This document shows, in pieces, positions 60,407 through 64,000 of a stretch of DNA of 64,000 bases. The stretch's first letter is position 1, and the number at the start of each line of letters is the position of its first letter. Made by a program: the position numbers and the translations under genes. Source of the stretch: Varibaculum timonense_A (GTDB taxonomy: Bacteria > Actinomycetota > Actinomycetes > Actinomycetales > Actinomycetaceae); the NCBI RefSeq assembly GCF_027694345.1, contig NZ_JAQEVU010000009.1, positions 11,072 to 75,071 on the forward strand, written 5' to 3'. Below the pieces are notes generated by a model. That model was not told the origin of the DNA, searched no databases, and saw only the letters and a program-made list of their open reading frames with translations.

Positions 60407-60594
60407 AAGTAAAGTAACCTTCTTTTTCTGGTGGGAGCAGATAGCTCCTAAAATCTAACGATTCTTGGGTCTCGTCCCTATGTCACCACCATTATAAGTG
60501 TCAGAGCCCTTTACATCTATAAGAAAACTCCTGCATGATTGGTATCCTGTAAGTCGTAAATTAATCCTCAGGGGAAAGAGGGAATCGTAGGGGT

Positions 60595-61269
60595 ATGGCA
60601 GCTAGAGATGACACCTGGGTGATTATCCCCATATATAACGAAGAACAAGTGATAGGTGAAGTGCTGTCTGAACTTCTGCCAGTTTTTCCCCACGTGATCT
60701 GCGTAGATGATGGTTCTCGCGACCGAAGCGCGCAGAAGGCAGCTGCTAGCGGTGCCACCGTTATTCGCCACCCCGTGAACCTGGGGCAAGGCGCGGGACT
60801 GCAAACGGGGATTGAATACGTACGTGCTTTTACCCCGGCGAAATACCTAGTCACCTTTGATGCTGACGGGCAACACCGGGTAGAGGACGCCCTCGCCATG
60901 GTGGAGCAAGCCGAAAACGAGGACTTGGCAATAGTGTTCGGGTCTCGATTTTTATCTCCTAAAACCCAGGTGGGTTGGTTGAAACGATTGGTGTTAAAAA
61001 CCGCAGCGCGGGTGACTGCCAACCGTACCGGTATGCAGCTGACCGATGCCCATAACGGCTTGCGGGTTTTGCGACGGGATGCATTCGAGCAGGTGAGCTT
61101 GCTGCAAAACCGGATGGCGCACGCCTCTGAGATTGTCGCGCAACTGGCGCGGACCGGACTGCCTTGGGCGGAACACAGTGTACTGATTCGCTACACGGAG
61201 TATTCCAAATCCAAGGGGCAATCTCTGCTTAACTCCATAAATATCCTTACCGAATTGCTCGTCAAATAG
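60595..61269 (+). CDS. Glycosyltransferase family 2 (polyprenyl-phosphate sugar synthase-like)
   Basis: 224 residues, GT-A fold: WVIIPIYNEEQVIGEVLSEL, VCVDDGSRDRS, and DADGQHR (DxD-type, near 85). Resembles dolichyl-phosphate mannose/glucose synthases without a membrane tail. It pairs with the DUF2304 gene nine bases downstream, a common arrangement in which the small membrane protein probably anchors the transferase. May supply a lipid-linked sugar to the large membrane protein at 47.5 kb. Confidence 0.88.
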   Translation: MAARDDTWVIIPIYNEEQVIGEVLSELLPVFPHVICVDDGSRDRSAQKAAASGATVIRHPVNLGQGAGLQTGIEYVRAFTPAKYLVTFDADGQHRVEDALAMVEQAENEDLAIVFGSRFLSPKTQVGWLKRLVLKTAARVTANRTGMQLTDAHNGLRVLRRDAFEQVSLLQNRMAHASEIVAQLARTGLPWAEHSVLIRYTEYSKSKGQSLLNSINILTELLVK

Positions 61270-61278
61270 GGGTTGAAG

Positions 61279-61701
61279 ATGCTAATAAAAATCTTGCTGA
61301 TTGTTCTGGTGCTGGCAATTTCCCTCTATATGTTCAAAGCCAACCTGGGGGCAAAACAGACCGCCTGGCGTCGCCTGGGAATATTAGGTTTTGCAGTTGC
61401 TGCGGTGATTGCGGTTATTTTCCCGGAAATTACCACGAAAATTGCCCGATTCTTAGGGGTCGGGCGCGGCGCAGATCTTTTGCTGTATTTACTGGTACTA
61501 CTGGTGCTTTACAATATGTTGGTGCAAGCTAAGCAGCGTAACGCAGCCGAGCGTCGCTTGACGAAAGTGACGCGCGAAGTGGCGATTAATCAAGCAATTA
61601 TTGGCAGAAACGAACATAGCGGTCTTAGCGGAAACTCTCGCGAAAAGCTTCAAAATGAAAAACAGTCAGATTTTCCGCAGGATAAGAGCGCGAACGGTTA
61701 A
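61279..61701 (+). CDS. DUF2304 membrane protein
   Basis: About 140 residues, three hydrophobic helices (about 1-20, 33-50, 70-90) and a hydrophilic C-terminal tail with KQRNAAERRL after the last helix, the DUF2304 layout. Found beside GT2 genes in many Actinobacteria; probable partner or anchor of the transferase upstream. The ATG at 61279 has AGGGG six bases before it; a TTG at 61273 overlaps that site. Confidence 0.82.
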   Translation: MLIKILLIVLVLAISLYMFKANLGAKQTAWRRLGILGFAVAAVIAVIFPEITTKIARFLGVGRGADLLLYLLVLLVLYNMLVQAKQRNAAERRLTKVTREVAINQAIIGRNEHSGLSGNSREKLQNEKQSDFPQDKSANG

Positions 61702-61771
61702 AGCTAATCAAATCACCTTTAATCAGCGTGAACGCAGAAGAGTCTGGTGGGAACGGAGCAGGGCAGGGTAG

Positions 61772-62683
61772 CTAGTTTTCGTGATCGCGATATTTCTTTA
61801 AATCTTCTTCGGTGCCCGCAAGCTTCTTTTTCTTGTGTTGTTTGGCAACCTCACCCGCAAAATCAGGAACATACTTGGAAACTGCTACCGAGGGGCGTAC
61901 GTATCCACTGGAGTCGGGACGTGGGGGAAGTTTTATCGGCTCTGCCTCGCTTTGAATCTCTGTGTAGGGGATAGAGCTGAGGAAATGATGAATCATATTC
62001 AAGCGTGCCTGCTTCTTCGAGTCAGACAGTACGTGATGCCAAGGCGCGACGGAAGTATCCGTATGTACCATCATGTCGTCTTTGGCGCGTGAGTAATCTT
62101 CCCAGCGGGTGATGGATTCTAAATCCATGGGGGAGAGTTTCCATTGGCGCAAAGGGTCACCCAATCGGGACTCGAAACGTTTATATTGAACTTTATCTGA
62201 GACGCTGAACCAGTATTTACGCAGATAAATGCCATCTTCTACCAGCATTTGTTCAAAAATCGGGCATTGCCGCATAAAAAGTTGCACCTGTTCGGGGCGG
62301 GCAAAGCCCATTACTTTTTCCACCCCGGCCCGGTTGTACCAAGAACGATCAAAGAGGACGATTTCACCGGCTGCGGGCAGATGCTCGATATAACGCTGGA
62401 AATACCATTGGGTTTCTTGCCGCTCTGTCGGTTTAGGTAGCGCCACAATCCGGGCGACTCGCGGGGAAAGATATTCGGTCATCCGTTTAATGGTGCCGCC
62501 TTTGCCGGCCGCGTCGCGTCCCTCAAAAATAATGACAATCCGGGCTCCGGTAGCTTTCACCCAGGTCTGTAGTTTGCCTAGCTCTCCCTGTAAACGGTAC
62601 AGCTCAGCCTCATAAACCTTATTAGGGATTTTTTGTACCTTGATTTCGTCGGCTTCGCTAATCCCATTTTCTGTCTGGCTCAT
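61772..62683 (-). CDS. ppk2: Polyphosphate kinase 2 family protein (single domain)
   Basis: 303 residues. Walker A EGRDAAGKGGTIKR (near 55-68), lid KPTERQETQWYFQRY, Walker B LFDRSWYNRAGVEKVMGF (near 110-127) are all present. Class I PPK2 enzymes phosphorylate nucleoside diphosphates with polyphosphate. The length suits a single-domain class I enzyme. Monocistronic. Confidence 0.94.
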   Translation of the reverse strand: MSQTENGISEADEIKVQKIPNKVYEAELYRLQGELGKLQTWVKATGARIVIIFEGRDAAGKGGTIKRMTEYLSPRVARIVALPKPTERQETQWYFQRYIEHLPAAGEIVLFDRSWYNRAGVEKVMGFARPEQVQLFMRQCPIFEQMLVEDGIYLRKYWFSVSDKVQYKRFESRLGDPLRQWKLSPMDLESITRWEDYSRAKDDMMVHTDTSVAPWHHVLSDSKKQARLNMIHHFLSSIPYTEIQSEAEPIKLPPRPDSSGYVRPSVAVSKYVPDFAGEVAKQHKKKKLAGTEEDLKKYRDHEN

Positions 62684-62915
62684 CTGCGTCTCCTGACTTC
62701 GCGATAATAAATAGGTTAGAACACCGGGTGGTTTCGGCGGGGCGAAACGGGGTAGAGATTTCGTTATTTTGGAGAAGAAAATCGGCTAGGGCTTTCTTTG
62801 AGGTTCTTCAGGGATAGGGCGCATTGGTTGTTAGTGAGCTGAGATTTTTGTTGTAGAGGACGAAGTATTTGTCAAGGGGTGGGCGCGGGAAGAAAAAACG
62901 GGATATTTTGGGAGT

Positions 62916-63557
62916 ATGGAATTCAAAGTCATTGACCATCCACTGGTAAAACATAAACTAACTATTTTGCGGGATAAAGACACTCCTTCGTCAGTGTTTA
63001 GGCAGCTAGTAGATGAACTGGTTACCCTGCTCGCCTATGAGGCGACTCGTCATGTGCGGGTTACTCCTAAGCAAATCGAAACTCCGATTCAATCCATGAA
63101 AGGCGAGGTTATCTCAACTCCTCGTCCGATTGTGATTCCGATTCTGCGTGCCGGGCTGGGGATGCTGTACGGAATGACCGCTCTGCTTCCTACCGCTGAG
63201 GTCGGTTTTTTGGGGATGAAACGTGACGAGGAGACTCTGGCAATCGAAACCTATGCGAATAGGTTGCCCCAAGATTTAACTGACCGGCAAGTTTTCTTGG
63301 TGGATCCGATGCTCGCTACCGGGGGGACTCTGGTGGCAGCAATTGAATATGCTCTAGAGCGTGGGGCGCGCGATGTGACCTGTATTTGCTTGGTGGCGGC
63401 TCCTGAGGGGGTTGAACGGGTTAAAGAAGCAGTTGGTGAGCGCGCCGAGGTAACCGTAGTGGTGGCGGCTCTGGATGAGGGGCTTACTCCGCAAGCCTAT
63501 ATTCGCCCTGGTCTGGGTGATGCTGGCGATAGGTTGTATGGGATTGTAGACCAGTAG
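62916..63557 (+). CDS. upp: Uracil phosphoribosyltransferase
   Basis: Makes UMP from uracil and PRPP in pyrimidine salvage. 213 residues, PRPP motif VFLVDPMLATGGTLV (near 130-144), uracil-binding AYIRPGLGDAGDRLYG at the C-terminus, and PIVIPILRAGLGM (near 69-81). No ribosome site is obvious in front of ATG 62916 (TTTGGGAGT at four bases may serve). Confidence 0.96.
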   Translation: MEFKVIDHPLVKHKLTILRDKDTPSSVFRQLVDELVTLLAYEATRHVRVTPKQIETPIQSMKGEVISTPRPIVIPILRAGLGMLYGMTALLPTAEVGFLGMKRDEETLAIETYANRLPQDLTDRQVFLVDPMLATGGTLVAAIEYALERGARDVTCICLVAAPEGVERVKEAVGERAEVTVVVAALDEGLTPQAYIRPGLGDAGDRLYGIVDQ

Positions 63558-63861
63558 TGGTGCGTGGCGCGGTTAGCGAGATTGCGTTGCGGGGTGCTGG
63601 TGACACCGTTTCGCGCGGTTGCGTTACGGTGGTTGCTTTCGGCTGCGGTGGGGTGAAGGGTCTCGCCGCGGGAGTCGTCACATTTTCACGCCTAAAGTTT
63701 AGTTCTGGTGTCCATATCCGCTAGACTTTTGAAGGTCTGTTAATGCAGATGCTGATGGCGTATTTTCGTCACCAGTGGTAGCGGTTCCTCGCTTTTCGCC
63801 TCAGGTACCTACGGTGCCTTCGGTCGCGAGTAACCACACCAACAACTGAATAGAATTACCT
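63558..63861. other. Gene-free stretch between upp and tRNA-Ser
   Basis: About 300 bases, G+C-rich first half and more A/T-rich second half. It should contain the tRNA promoter, but I cannot fix it with confidence. No open frame with a start site is seen. Confidence 0.4.
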
Positions 63862-63946
63862 GGTAGCGTGTCCGAGCGGCCGAAGGTGCAGCACTCGAAA
63901 TGCTGTGTGGGGCAACCCACCGTGGGTTCAAATCCCACCGCTACCG
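63862..63946 (+). tRNA. tRNA-Ser(CGA)
   Basis: 85 bases with acceptor stem GGTAGCG/CGCTACC, discriminator G, anticodon loop CTCGAAA (anticodon CGA), a long variable arm characteristic of tRNA-Ser, and the T-loop GGTTCAAATCC. CCA is not encoded. Confidence 0.95.
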
Positions 63947-63956
63947 CAATGTGATG

Positions 63957-63994
63957 TCCCGCGACATATGTCCGCATATGTCGCGGGATTTTTT
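63957..63994 (+). terminator. Terminator after tRNA-Ser
   Basis: 14-bp perfect arms TCCCGCGACATATG / CATATGTCGCGGGA around loop TCCG, followed by six T: a canonical intrinsic terminator. Confidence 0.92.
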
Positions 63995-64000
63995 GGGTTT

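Noticed and set aside
1..64000. Prophage or insertion sequence
   Set aside because: No integrase, transposase, phage structural gene or flanking target duplication was recognised in any part of the window.

Overview
The window looks like chromosomal DNA of an actinobacterium with moderate G+C, most likely a member of the Actinomycetaceae (a Varibaculum- or Mobiluncus-like host is my guess, not demonstrated). Pointers are sortase-anchored surface proteins, a Cgl0158-type aldolase in the inositol operon, a DUF2304/GT2 pair, an HNH DUF1524 secreted protein, and several promoters whose -10 box lies so close to the start codon that the mRNA must be leaderless. No phage, insertion sequence, rRNA or CRISPR array was seen.

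Layout. 1-4.6 kb: 3' part of a myo-inositol catabolic operon (iolC, aldolase, iolB, iolD); its last enzyme, iolA/mmsA, sits apart at 33.5 kb. 4.8-9.6 kb: first glycan block (phosphoglycosyl transferase, DegT aminotransferase, PglF-like dehydratase, LicD). 9.6-11.3 kb: GNAT and Mrr proteins. 11.6-17.1 kb: starch module with a cell-wall pullulanase under a perfect LacI-type operator, an orphan PTS EIIA and an LPATG surface protein. 17.7-25.1 kb: housekeeping and transport genes (hydrolase, VIT, TRIC, MFS/MarR, HNH). 25.2-33.2 kb: hrpB, pgm, tadA, a DUF4143 ATPase behind a 23-bp tandem array, and an amidase lipoprotein. 35-39.7 kb: pdxST and an antiterminator/EIICB/EIIA PTS operon. 39.8-44.2 kb: metNIQ under a SAM riboswitch, divergent from a trpB2 gene under a Trp-codon leader-peptide attenuator. 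44.2-61.7 kb: a large surface-polysaccharide locus. 61.8-64 kb: ppk2, upp and tRNA-Ser(CGA).

How the genes work together. The 44-61 kb locus holds homologues of every step from UDP-GlcNAc to UDP-2,3-diacetamido-mannuronic acid (dehydrogenase, Gfo/Idh oxidase, DegT transaminase, LbH acetyltransferase, 2-epimerase), plus five non-processive glycosyltransferases, a flippase, a large membrane protein and an asparagine-synthase-like enzyme. The 5-9 kb block could make and load the first, bacillosamine-like, sugar.

The most unusual feature is a family of about 105-bp intergenic hairpin repeats (five full copies plus fragments) confined to three gene-free gaps between 21.1 and 28.4 kb. Outer and inner stems differ between copies, but both arms change together, while two asymmetric core strands stay nearly fixed. 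This points to selection on a folded RNA or single-stranded DNA structure. I do not recognise the family.
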